Assembly (NCBI GenBank): GCA_910584295.1
Contig: CAJTYR010000007.1
Location: 1 to 64,000, forward strand
Length of the DNA: 64,000 nucleotides
Direction of reading: 5' to 3'
DNA from: an uncultured Christensenella sp.
Lineage (GTDB): Bacteria; Bacillota; Clostridia; Christensenellales; UBA1242
Shown: positions 16,079 to 23,284 of the stretch, piece by piece
How the letters are laid out: each line of letters starts with the position of its first letter
How positions within the stretch are numbered: the stretch's first letter is position 1
The notes under the pieces: model-generated
Databases searched by the model: none
Seen by the model: only the letters and a program-made list of their open reading frames with translations
What the model was told of the DNA's origin: nothing
Translations under genes and position numbers: made by a program

Positions 16079-16189
16079 ATGGAAAAAGAACGAAAACAAA
16101 ATTATAGAATTATTTGCGTCAAAGCGCCACGCTTCATGGTGCCATTTCTTAGAGCATTCTACAAGAAAAAGAGTTCAAAAGAAAACTGA
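16079..16189 (+). CDS. spoVM: SpoVM-like spore morphogenesis peptide
   Basis: The peptide has 36 residues. The segment ICVKAPRFMVPFLRAFYKKK matches the SpoVM pattern IKLPKFLGGIVRAM: basic residue, the key proline, aromatic, then an amphipathic helix with RA and a basic end. Gene order is the second argument: spoVM, rpmB, asp23/yloU, fakA/yloV is the B. subtilis order. SpoVM sits on the curved forespore membrane and helps anchor SpoIVA during coat assembly. There are ~8 extra N-terminal residues, and no clear ribosome site precedes the ATG. A CATACCAC just upstream resembles a sigma-E -10 box, which would place the transcript start past this ATG. The exact start is therefore open. Confidence 0.55.
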   Translation: MEKERKQNYRIICVKAPRFMVPFLRAFYKKKSSKEN

Positions 16190-16194
16190 TAAGC

Positions 16195-16223
16195 AATAAA
16201 AAACGAGGGTTTTAGCCCTCGTT
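16195..16223 (-). terminator. terminator of rpmB
   Basis: AACGAGGG (16202-16209) pairs with CCCTCGTT (16216-16223). On the minus strand a T-run follows. Confidence 0.8.
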
Positions 16224-16247
16224 ATGCATGCATAAATATGCAAAGTG

Positions 16248-16421
16248 TTAGTTTGCTTTTTTTGCTGTTTTGATGCATTTTGTGCAAGCTCTAACTTTTT
16301 TCCCTTTAATTTCAGTTGTTTGCAAATTTGCATTATATTTTTTTGGAGCTTTGTTGTTGGCATGGCTTACTGTTTTGCCGTCCATTTTGCCTTTTCCACA
16401 AATTTCACATACTCTACTCAT
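16248..16421 (-). CDS. rpmB: 50S ribosomal protein L28
   Basis: The protein has 57 residues. It starts MSRVCEICGKGKMDG and carries the SHANN motif and a second pair, CTKC. The two CxxC pairs make this the zinc-binding form of L28. The ATG at 16419-16421 follows GGAGAAAG on the minus strand. L28 is a late-assembling large-subunit protein. The gene is inverted between the SpoVM-like gene and asp23. Length and motifs are normal. Confidence 0.93.
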   Translation of the reverse strand: MSRVCEICGKGKMDGKTVSHANNKAPKKYNANLQTTEIKGKKVRACTKCIKTAKKAN

Positions 16422-16583
16422 TGTCTTTCTCCTTTTAAATCATTGCTCTCTATGATAACACATCAAAAACAAAAAATCAACCATTTTTGGACATCTTTAT
16501 CATACAAATTTGCTTATTGAAGTATTATTTATTATAACTAGAGAAAGATAAGGCAAAAATTTTATGAATTTATGGCAATTTGC

Positions 16584-16612
16584 TTGTCAAAAATTCGTCT
16601 ATGTTGTATTAT
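16584..16612 (+). promoter_or_regulatory. promoter of asp23-fakA
   Basis: TTGTCA (16584-16589), 17-bp spacer, TATTAT (16607-16612). Confidence 0.65.
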
Positions 16613-16649
16613 ATATTTGCGAAATAATCTAAATACAAGGGAGATGCTC

Positions 16650-17000
16650 GTGACAGTTGACACCAACAACTACTATGGAAACATTTCAATCAGCGACAAT
16701 GCAATCCGCACTGTTGCTGGTTTTGTTGCTTTGGACTGTTATGGGGTTGTTGACCTTGTTTCAAAAAATTTTAGAGATAGTGCAAGAGAACTTTTCAGAA
16801 GAGAGAAGTATTCTAAAGGGGTCACTATCAGCCATATTGACAACCGAATTTTCATCGACATACACTGTATTTTAAAGTATGGTGTGTCTATCAGTGCTGT
16901 GGCTGAATCGCTTAAAAAATCTGTCAAATATAGTGTCGAAAATTTTACTGGTATGATTGTTGATACAGTGAATGTTCACGTCGTTGGCGTGTGTGTATAA
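16650..17000 (+). CDS. yloU: Asp23/YloU-family envelope stress protein
   Basis: The protein has 116 residues. The GTG at 16650 is 6 bases after AAGGGAG; an ATG at 16644 abuts the ribosome site. The sequence follows YloU closely: YYGNISISDNAI, VALDCYGVVDLVSKN, YSKGVTISHI, VKYSVENFTGM, VDTVNVHVVGV. The family contributes to cell-envelope homeostasis and, in Firmicutes, is usually paired with the FakA-type kinase gene, as here with a 16-base gap. No membrane anchor is seen. Confidence 0.88.
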   Translation: MTVDTNNYYGNISISDNAIRTVAGFVALDCYGVVDLVSKNFRDSARELFRREKYSKGVTISHIDNRIFIDIHCILKYGVSISAVAESLKKSVKYSVENFTGMIVDTVNVHVVGVCV

Positions 17001-17016
17001 TATAGGAGCATAAGAT

Positions 17017-18651
17017 ATGCAAAAATCAATTAACGGGACAACCTTCCGCAAGATGGTTCTTGCTGGGGTAAGCCTTCTTGAACAAAATAAAGAGTATGTT
17101 GACTCATTGAATGTTTTTCCTGTTCCTGATGGGGACACCGGAACAAACATGTTTTTGACTATGAAATCTGCTGTCGGAGAAATAAACAAGTGCATGAACA
17201 ATGACCTTGTTTCGTTGTCCGAGGCGTTTGCAAAAGGTGCACTTCGTGGGGCAAGAGGAAATAGTGGGGTTATCACCTCACAGATTTTCAAAGGATTCTG
17301 CTCTGTCACAAAAAATTGTAAAGAGGTGACAACAAAAGACTTTGCAAAGGCAATGCAAGAGGGTGCAACCATTGCATATAAGGCAGTCACAAAGCCAAAA
17401 GAGGGGACAATTTTGACTGTCATTCGTGTTATGGCAGAAAATGCTGTTGCACTTGCAAAGAAGCATGATGATTTTGAGACTTTCCTTCGCAAAGTGTGTG
17501 AAACTGGTGAAGAAATCCTTAAACAAACCCCAGAAATGCTTCCAGTTTTGAAAAAAGCTGGCGTTGTTGATTCTGGTGGTCGTGGAATTTTGGTGATTTT
17601 CACAGGTTTTTCTCGCTATATCAATGGTGAAGAAGACCTTGAATACACTTTTGAGGATGATACAAAGCCACAAACAGTGGATGATGTCATTGCCGACATC
17701 AACAATTTGGGCGAAATTGAGTTTGGCTATTGCACTGAATATATGATTATCAACATGCACAAGAAGACAACCGAAGCTGACATTGACAAACTTCGTGAAA
17801 GATTGATGGAAATTGGTGATTCTGTCATTTGCATAGGTGATTTGTCGCTTGTTAAAGTTCATGTGCATACAAATGATCCACATAAAGCACTTGGTTACGC
17901 TTTGGAACTTGGTGAACTCTTTAATTTGAAAATTGAGAACATGAGAGAGCAAAACAGAGCTCTCAAGAAGAAGGCTCAAGCAGTTGAAGAGACAAAGGAA
18001 ATTGGAATGATTGCTGTTGCTCCTGGTGATGGACTTGGACAAATTTTCACAGAACTTACAGTTGATGAAATCATTCTTGGTGGACAAACAATGAATCCAA
18101 GTGCAGAGGACATTGCAAATGCAGCGGAAAAAGTGCCTGCAAGAAACATCTTTGTCTTCCCAAACAACAAAAACATTGTTTTGGCAGCAGAGCAAGCCAA
18201 TGATGTGACAAACAAAAATCTTATTGTCATTCCAACAAAAAGCGTTCCAGAAGGAATTGCTGCTTCAATTGCGTTCAATCCAGATGCAAGTGTTGAAGAA
18301 AATCAAAATGCAATGCTTGAGGCAATCAGAAGTGTGCGTTCTGGATCTGTTACTTATGCTGTCAGAGACACTCATGTTGATGGTTTTGACCTTACGAAAG
18401 GCGAAATTATTGGGCTTGACGACAAAGCGATTTTGGCAAAGGGAAACCTTGTGAGTGAGACAACTGAAAAGCTTGTTGAAGCGCTTATGAGTGACACAGT
18501 GATGAACATCACACTCTTCTATGGTGAGGACATCAGAGAAGACGAAGCAGAAGCTCTTCAAACAAAATTGGCAGAAAAATATCCAGATTGCGAAGTGACT
18601 GTCGCAAATGGCGGACAACCAGTTTACTATTATTTGTTGTCTTTGGAATAA
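17017..18651 (+). CDS. fakA: DAK-domain fatty acid kinase subunit (FakA/YloV)
   Basis: The protein has 544 residues, full length, starting behind TAGGAG. The N-terminal DhaL-type ATP domain has the metal-binding NVFPVPDGDTGTNM and ALRGARGNSGVI. A middle linker and a C-terminal DegV-like region follow (GDGLGQIFTEL, VFPNNKNI, ending in GGQPVYYYLLSLE). FakA phosphorylates fatty acids presented by FakB so they can enter phospholipid synthesis. No FakB gene is in this window. It is operonic with asp23. Confidence 0.92.
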   Translation: MQKSINGTTFRKMVLAGVSLLEQNKEYVDSLNVFPVPDGDTGTNMFLTMKSAVGEINKCMNNDLVSLSEAFAKGALRGARGNSGVITSQIFKGFCSVTKNCKEVTTKDFAKAMQEGATIAYKAVTKPKEGTILTVIRVMAENAVALAKKHDDFETFLRKVCETGEEILKQTPEMLPVLKKAGVVDSGGRGILVIFTGFSRYINGEEDLEYTFEDDTKPQTVDDVIADINNLGEIEFGYCTEYMIINMHKKTTEADIDKLRERLMEIGDSVICIGDLSLVKVHVHTNDPHKALGYALELGELFNLKIENMREQNRALKKKAQAVEETKEIGMIAVAPGDGLGQIFTELTVDEIILGGQTMNPSAEDIANAAEKVPARNIFVFPNNKNIVLAAEQANDVTNKNLIVIPTKSVPEGIAASIAFNPDASVEENQNAMLEAIRSVRSGSVTYAVRDTHVDGFDLTKGEIIGLDDKAILAKGNLVSETTEKLVEALMSDTVMNITLFYGEDIREDEAEALQTKLAEKYPDCEVTVANGGQPVYYYLLSLE

Positions 18652-18700
18652 TGGATATTTGTTCGACAATTAAAGAATATCGTTATATAAAAATAATCAA

Positions 18701-18732
18701 AAAGAAGACTGATTTCAGTCTTCTTTTTTTGT
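18701..18732. terminator. bidirectional terminator between fakA and the zinc-ribbon membrane gene
   Basis: AAAGAAGACTGA (18701-18712) pairs with TCAGTCTTCTTT (18715-18726), with A- and T-runs on the two sides. It includes the stop codon of the minus-strand gene. Confidence 0.8.
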
Positions 18733-19158
18733 TGTTTTTGATTCTCTTGTTTGCATCGAATTCGTGACATTTGGTTCTTTTTTCGTCATATCATTTCCGC
18801 AATAAGGGCAAAATGGAAGTTCGTTTTTAAGTATCATTCCACATCTTTGACAAACCGGAAGAACTTTCTCAACAAATGGGCATATTTGATTGTAAAGCAC
18901 AAGTTCCAAAATTGTGGTTACAATCAAAGTTGTGATAAACCAAGCACAACCGCCATATAAATTCCATTTGTAAGTGTTGATGAGTTCTTCAGTGGCAATT
19001 TTGTCTGCTGTTGTGGTGTCATCCATGAGTTTCAAACTTGAAATGGTGTCAGAAGTGGTGATTATATTATGTATGAAATATATCAAAAGCATAACTGCAC
19101 ACAAAAATACAAAAAACATTGCCCAACAAAATATCTTCTTTTTTGTTTGTGTTAACAT
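18715..19158 (-). CDS. two-helix membrane protein with C-terminal zinc ribbon
   Basis: The protein has 147 residues. The start follows AAAGGAGG. The first membrane helix is near residues 9-29. An extracytoplasmic Thr/Asp-rich loop follows, then a second helix near residues 70-92. The cytoplasmic tail has a zinc ribbon, CQRC and CPYC, then a polar Thr/Lys-rich end. Proteins built this way are common in Firmicutes but have no assigned role. No partner gene is obvious. Confidence 0.68.
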   Translation of the reverse strand: MLTQTKKKIFCWAMFFVFLCAVMLLIYFIHNIITTSDTISSLKLMDDTTTADKIATEELINTYKWNLYGGCAWFITTLIVTTILELVLYNQICPFVEKVLPVCQRCGMILKNELPFCPYCGNDMTKKEPNVTNSMQTRESKTTKKED

Positions 19159-19234
19159 TTTTCCTCCTTTCTCACAAAGAATATCACATTGGGGGGCAAG
19201 CGATTTTTGGCTGTAGTTTTAAAATTTTTGGGTA

Positions 19235-19263
19235 TTGACAATGGGAGGAAATTGGAGTATTAT
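19235..19263 (+). promoter_or_regulatory. promoter of the 334-residue hypothetical gene
   Basis: TTGACA (19235-19240), 17-bp spacer, TATTAT (19258-19263). Confidence 0.65.
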
Positions 19264-19299
19264 TAAACAAGATATAAATATATTAAAAAGAGGATTAAT

Positions 19300-20304
19300 A
19301 TGAAAGATAAAAGAAGTTTGAGACCAAACAATGAAGAAAAACTTGGAATTCCTCTGTCAGAAGAGATTTTCATAAGAATGGGCAAAAATCCAATCTATGA
19401 AACTATGAAGAATATTGGGCTTGCTCCAAGAGAAGTGGAATATCAAGTCTATCAAGCCGTTTCAAAGTCTTTTGCAGAGTGGTTTGACGAACTTTATTTG
19501 TTTTCTGGAAAGAAAGCGAATATTCAATTCATCAATTATGGTGATACAGAACTCGTGTATGTGCTTAAATATGGAGATGAAAAATTTACCATGCTGATTG
19601 GGCAGCCACAAACCCCAATGGGACAAATTAAGCAAGAAGCGGAATTGCTTCAAAAATATGCAAAAAATGACTCAAAGAGTGTGGTGGCTCCATTGAGATA
19701 TTTTGTTGCAGCTTCTCCATTTCTTGATGAAGAAAAGGACTATTTCCGTCAATTTAAGAAAGAAGCATTCATCACATCATACCACAATCAAGCGAGATGC
19801 ATTGCAAGTGATAAACATTTGGGCTATGGAATCTATGTGCCAGAACCAGAGTATCATTTTGAGCCTTTCACCCACGAAGAAAGCGAGATTGTTTGCACTT
19901 GTATGGTTGCAAAACTTGTTATGCTTTATGATCAAAAGACAAAAAGTGGAATTTCCGCCTGCAAACTTGGTGGAGGGGACTTCATTCTTGATAAGGAATG
20001 GGACAGAGAACATATAAATGCCACTAACACTCTTCAGAACATGAAGTTAACTGCAGCAAGACAAGAAATAAAGTGTTCCCTTGAAGAATACATCACAATC
20101 TTGAGAAGAGAATTGGGACAAAGAACATATTATAGTAATGAAGAAGAAAGAGATAAAAGCATCTTAATAAATTATAAAAATAGATGTGGAATGACGAGTT
20201 CGGCAATTGAAAAGGGAATTGCTGTTGGTTTAAGCTTAAGGAATACTAAATCTAAAACTACAAAAAAATCACGGTTACCAAATCCAACTCCAACAAAAAA
20301 ATAA
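19300..20304 (+). CDS. hypothetical protein, possibly a kinase-like fold
   Basis: The protein has 334 residues, with the start behind AGAGG. It has no signal peptide or membrane helix. Residues ~75-130 recall a kinase/APH N-lobe: strand YVLKYG with a lysine, a helix with QEAELL, then SVVAPLRYF and a hinge-like KEAFITSYHN. A later GGGDFILDKEW could stand where a catalytic or metal loop would be, but the full HxDxxxxN and DFG signature is missing. The tail is basic (Lys/Thr/Pro). The family is not recognised, and the kinase idea is weak. Confidence 0.55.
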   Translation: MKDKRSLRPNNEEKLGIPLSEEIFIRMGKNPIYETMKNIGLAPREVEYQVYQAVSKSFAEWFDELYLFSGKKANIQFINYGDTELVYVLKYGDEKFTMLIGQPQTPMGQIKQEAELLQKYAKNDSKSVVAPLRYFVAASPFLDEEKDYFRQFKKEAFITSYHNQARCIASDKHLGYGIYVPEPEYHFEPFTHEESEIVCTCMVAKLVMLYDQKTKSGISACKLGGGDFILDKEWDREHINATNTLQNMKLTAARQEIKCSLEEYITILRRELGQRTYYSNEEERDKSILINYKNRCGMTSSAIEKGIAVGLSLRNTKSKTTKKSRLPNPTPTKK

Positions 20305-20375
20305 TTTTTCTAAATGCTAAAAAAAATAATAAAAAGAAGGGTAAACATATAAAACTTTCTTTTTTATAAATAAGC

Positions 20376-20403
20376 TTGACAAATTATATTGAATTTGTAT
20401 AAT
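20376..20403 (+). promoter_or_regulatory. promoter of the 197-residue membrane protein
   Basis: TTGACA (20376-20381), 16-bp spacer, TATAAT (20398-20403). Confidence 0.75.
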
Positions 20404-20422
20404 AAATGTATAGGAGTTACGA

Positions 20423-21016
20423 ATGAAAAAGTTTGTGAATATGTGTAAAAAATCACTTTTGATCGCAACAAGCACTGTCTTTTTGTGTTTTATGATTGCT
20501 GTGATTGTTATTTCATGCTTGCCACATGGAAATAAATATGTGTTTAAGATGAGCATCATGGGCATCTCTGAAAAAATTGTGTATGAATTAAAAGATGACA
20601 CGCTTGAAGTTCGTGCGTATGTGAATGGTATTGATGTCACAAAAGATATGTTTGGTCAAGATGTTATTTCTGCAAAGTATTTCATCAAAGATGGAGTTTT
20701 GTTTACAGAAAATGGCGGAAATGTTACAAGAGTTGGAAAGATCAATGCTTACACCATTGTTTTGGACTCAAGCAACGAAGAGGCAGAAAAGTTTAAAGGC
20801 ATGAAACTCAAATGTCCAGTCACTTGCGGACTTCGAGATTTCAGCATTTCAATGATTGTTATTTCTGGCGTTGGGGCGATTGGATGTGTTGTTTTGCTTG
20901 TTCTTGACAAAAAAGGAAAAATCAAATATAAAGAAGCTGTGGCAACTGAAAATGCACCAACTGTTGAAAGCACTTCAGTTGAACAACCTTCAGAAAATGT
21001 TAAAATTGATGAGTAA
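20423..21016 (+). CDS. two-helix membrane protein with an external domain
   Basis: The protein has 197 residues. The start follows TAGGAG. Helix 1 lies near residues 10-31 and helix 2 near 140-160. Between them are ~105 mostly beta-like residues, predicted to lie outside. The end is an acidic/polar cytoplasmic tail. No family is recognised. It is monocistronic, with its own promoter and terminator. Confidence 0.65.
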   Translation: MKKFVNMCKKSLLIATSTVFLCFMIAVIVISCLPHGNKYVFKMSIMGISEKIVYELKDDTLEVRAYVNGIDVTKDMFGQDVISAKYFIKDGVLFTENGGNVTRVGKINAYTIVLDSSNEEAEKFKGMKLKCPVTCGLRDFSISMIVISGVGAIGCVVLLVLDKKGKIKYKEAVATENAPTVESTSVEQPSENVKIDE

Positions 21017-21029
21017 TTATATAAGAAAG

Positions 21030-21057
21030 AAAAAGACTGAAAACTCAGTCTTTTTTT
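21030..21057 (+). terminator. terminator
   Basis: AAAAAGACTGA pairs with TCAGTCTTTTT across AAAC, with a T-run. Confidence 0.85.
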
Positions 21058-21128
21058 GATGTGAAAGTCGCATTTTTAAACATTCTTGCATATCTTGATA
21101 GTGTATAGACTTTAAGGAGGATTTTGAA

Positions 21129-21791
21129 ATGTCTTTTTACATCAATAATACAAATCCAAACAAGCCTGGTCCAATTTGTGGAAATCCAAACAATGGAATC
21201 TGCGAAAAGGTTTTGCTTTCAGCAACAAAGGTTTTTGATGCCTGTGTCTGCACAACAACTGAACCTGGTGTGATTTTGCAAGTTTCTGGTTTCAATCCAG
21301 AAAATCCAACTTTGCCACTTACTTACATTTCTGCTGAAAACAGCGTGGGAGTTCCTGTGACTGTTTCAGATCTTGTGATTGACAGACTTGAAACATGCCC
21401 AAATTATGCAAATGTAAGTTTTGTTGTGACAATCCCAGTGACCGTTACATATCGTGACGCAAATGGGGTGGTTGGAACAGCATCAGCAACAGTGACGGTC
21501 AACAAATCAGTTTTACTTTTTGTTCCACAACCAGCAATGAGTCCAGTGAATATTGATGTGTCAGCAACATTCTCAAGCAGAATTGGCACATTCACTTCAC
21601 CTGATATCTTCACTGTGACAGGTTGCATAAGAATCATCATCAAAGTAACCAGTCTTGTTGATGTGCTTGTGCCATCATATGGCTATCCACATCTTCCACC
21701 ATGTCAGACAGCGCCACAAAACGCTTGCCCTGGTCTTGAAGATTTGCCAATCTACCCAACTGCAACGAATGACACAAATTTTAATGCATAG
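21129..21791 (+). CDS. Cys-containing beta-rich protein, possible spore-coat protein
   Basis: The protein has 220 residues and a strong AAGGAGG ribosome site. It has no signal peptide or membrane helix. It starts with Asn/Pro/Gly-rich sequence, then GICEKVLLSATKVFDACVC. The rest is long Val/Thr-rich strands (VSFVVTIPVTVTYRD, GTASATVTVNKSV) and a Pro/Cys end. Similar Cys- and Val/Thr-rich, unexported proteins are often spore-coat or outer-layer components. With sporulation genes nearby this is plausible but unproven. It is monocistronic. Confidence 0.6.
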   Translation: MSFYINNTNPNKPGPICGNPNNGICEKVLLSATKVFDACVCTTTEPGVILQVSGFNPENPTLPLTYISAENSVGVPVTVSDLVIDRLETCPNYANVSFVVTIPVTVTYRDANGVVGTASATVTVNKSVLLFVPQPAMSPVNIDVSATFSSRIGTFTSPDIFTVTGCIRIIIKVTSLVDVLVPSYGYPHLPPCQTAPQNACPGLEDLPIYPTATNDTNFNA

Positions 21792-21796
21792 GATTT

Positions 21797-21829
21797 GAAA
21801 AAACACACCCACATCGAGTGTGTTTTTTT
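21797..21829. terminator. bidirectional terminator
   Basis: AAAAAACACAC (21798-21808) pairs with GTGTGTTTTTT (21818-21828). It serves both flanking convergent genes. Confidence 0.8.
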
Positions 21830-21846
21830 GAAGATTTCTATTGATG

Positions 21847-22167
21847 TTATTTGTTGTCCAAACTTCCTTGGATGTAGGATTGTATGCGGTCGCACAAATT
21901 GTCGTCAAGTGTGCATACTCTTTCCACAAGTTGTTTTTGCTTTGGTGTCAGTGTGCTTTTATCAAGAAGATATGGCACATTATGTTCAAGCAAGTTGTCT
22001 GTTGTTGTGTGGAAAAAGTCGGCAAGCGCTTTAATGGTTGCAATATCAGGTTCAGAAATACCTTGTTCGTAATTGCCATAAGTGGATGTTGACATGTTTA
22101 AAGCCGATGCAATGTCTCTTTGTGACAATTTAATTAATGCTCTCAATTCTTTTAATTTATCTTTCAT
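21847..22167 (-). CDS. XRE-family regulator
   Basis: The protein has 106 residues. Residues 1-60 are a Cro/CI HTH (SQRDIASALNMSTSTYGNYEQG). A 45-residue helical tail follows (LTPKQKQLVERVCTL), as in many small phage-type repressors. Start: ATG with AGGAT. A CCTATAA/TTATAGG inverted repeat overlaps its likely -10, which suggests self-regulation. Confidence 0.8.
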   Translation of the reverse strand: MKDKLKELRALIKLSQRDIASALNMSTSTYGNYEQGISEPDIATIKALADFFHTTTDNLLEHNVPYLLDKSTLTPKQKQLVERVCTLDDNLCDRIQSYIQGSLDNK

Positions 22168-22175
22168 AATTTTAT

Positions 22176-22194
22176 CCTATAACAAAATTATAGG
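22176..22194. promoter_or_regulatory. inverted repeat at the XRE gene start, candidate autoregulatory operator
   Basis: CCTATAA (22176-22182) and TTATAGG (22188-22194) are separated by 5 bp and lie 9 bp before the start codon. On the minus strand the repeat contains TATAAT. Confidence 0.45.
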
Positions 22195-22313
22195 TTTTAT
22201 CATAAATATTTCCATTTTTTGGTCTTTTTGCTTTGAAAATCGCCATAATTGTGTTATCATCAAATATCATCTCACTAAAAAATGGTGGAATGTAACAAGG
22301 GAGTGATTAAAAA

Positions 22314-22514
22314 ATGGTAAATTATAATGTTAAAATGATTGAAAGATACATGAAAGTCCATGGCATGTCCAAAGCTGGTTTTTGTGATTTTTGTGGTGTT
22401 CCAGAAGACACAGTTGACAAGATGTATGCAAAAGATGGAAGTGTGTTTTCAGAAGATTTGGTTAAAGTTGCATCTGCACTTTTCGTCCGTGTTGATGATT
22501 TTTTGAATAGGTAA
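22314..22514 (+). CDS. 66-residue HTH protein, first of a twin pair
   Basis: The protein has 66 residues. It is almost entirely one XRE-like HTH: IERYMKVHGMSKAGFCDFCG, PEDTVDKMYAKDGS, and a final helix VRVDDFLNR. Start: ATG after AAGGGAG with a 9-base spacer. Its twin at 22971 differs at only about four positions. A divergent XRE gene lies between them. There is no effector domain, so it is probably a small DNA-binding regulator or antirepressor. Confidence 0.72.
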   Translation: MVNYNVKMIERYMKVHGMSKAGFCDFCGVPEDTVDKMYAKDGSVFSEDLVKVASALFVRVDDFLNR

Positions 22515-22538
22515 TAAAAAGAATTACAAAATAAGAAG

Positions 22539-22562
22539 CACACCAAATTTGGTGTGTTTTTT
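22539..22562. terminator. bidirectional terminator
   Basis: CACACCAAATTTGGTGTG is a perfect palindrome at 22539-22556, with a T-run downstream. Confidence 0.8.
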
Positions 22563-22794
22563 AATCTTCCAAATCATTGAAAATTGGACTGTCAAAAAAT
22601 TCTGCAAAGGTGATGCCCAAACCAGAGCAAAGATATTGAATGGTTGCAAGCTTTGGATTTTTGCTTCTTCCTGAGAAAATGCTGTTGACAGTTGATTGAA
22701 TGACGCCACTCATGGTGCAAAGTTTGTTTGGGGTGATGTTCCTTTCGCGACAAAATTCCATTATTCTTTTTCCAACTGCTTCATGTAATTTCAT
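22561..22794 (-). CDS. XRE-family regulator between the twin HTH genes
   Basis: The protein has 77 residues. The ATG at 22794 lies 11 bases after GGAG; a GTG at 22830 is in frame but has no ribosome site. The HTH core is ITPNKLCTMSGVIQSTVNSI and the end is acidic. This is the small Xre type found widely in clostridia. Upstream it shares a region holding TTGTGAAT repeats with the second twin gene, so cross-regulation is likely. Confidence 0.75.
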   Translation of the reverse strand: MKLHEAVGKRIMEFCRERNITPNKLCTMSGVIQSTVNSIFSGRSKNPKLATIQYLCSGLGITFAEFFDSPIFNDLED

Positions 22795-22824
22795 ATTCCT
22801 ATTTTCTCCTTTTGTTGTTGATGT

Positions 22825-22921
22825 ATTCACAAAAATTTTATCAAAACGTGCATTATAAAGGTTGTGAATGTATGCACATGTTGTGAATGTGTTGACAACA
22901 AATATGAAAATAAGCTATTAT
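22825..22921 (+). promoter_or_regulatory. TTGTGAAT repeats and promoter of the second twin gene
   Basis: Direct copies of GTTGTGAATG start at 22861 and 22880, 19 bp apart. An inverted ATTCACAA lies at 22825-22832. They precede TTGACA (22892-22897), 18-bp spacer, TATTAT (22916-22921). The layout suggests operators shared by the divergent XRE gene and the second twin. Confidence 0.5.
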
Positions 22922-22970
22922 ATTTACATCGCCAAAGAACAATATTGTGGTGAAATTGAAAGGAGAAAAA

Positions 22971-23171
22971 ATGGTAAATTACAATGTGAAGATGATTGAA
23001 AGATATATGAAGGTACACGGAATGTCCAGAGCTGGTTTTTGCGATTTTTGTGGTGTGCCAGAAGACACAGTTGACAAGATGTATGCAAAAGACGGCAGTG
23101 TCATGTCAGAAGATTTAATCAAAGTTGCTTCTGCTTTGTATGTCAGAGTTGACGATTTTTTAAATAGGTAA
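22971..23171 (+). CDS. 66-residue HTH protein, second of a twin pair
   Basis: The protein has 66 residues and differs from the gene at 22314 at about four positions (SRAG, SVMSEDLIK, ALYVR), all conservative apart from Phe to Met. The ATG follows AAAGGAG; an ATG at 22947 further upstream is less likely. It has its own promoter and TTGTGAAT repeats, unlike the first twin. Recent duplication is clear, and the different upstream sequences suggest different control. Confidence 0.75.
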   Translation: MVNYNVKMIERYMKVHGMSRAGFCDFCGVPEDTVDKMYAKDGSVMSEDLIKVASALYVRVDDFLNR

Positions 23172-23196
23172 TGATATTATATTACTATATAATAAT

Positions 23197-23226
23197 AAAA
23201 CGCACTTTTTTATAGTGTGTTTTTTA
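23197..23226 (+). terminator. terminator of the second twin gene
   Basis: AAAACGCACT pairs with AGTGTGTTTT with one mismatch, followed by T residues. Confidence 0.55.
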
Positions 23227-23249
23227 TATTTTTAGATCAAAATTCCATC

Positions 23250-23278
23250 TTGATTTTATAAAAGGTGAGTGTTATAAT
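23250..23278 (+). promoter_or_regulatory. promoter giving a leaderless acetyltransferase mRNA
   Basis: TTGATT (23250-23255), 17-bp spacer, TATAAT (23273-23278). The ATG follows after only 6 bases, so the transcript would start at or next to the start codon. Confidence 0.6.
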
Positions 23279-23284
23279 TTGTCT

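Noticed and set aside
20305..20375. Gene in the AT-rich gap before 20423
   Set aside because: No frame over 25 codons with a ribosome site; it holds only the promoter and AT-rich spacer.
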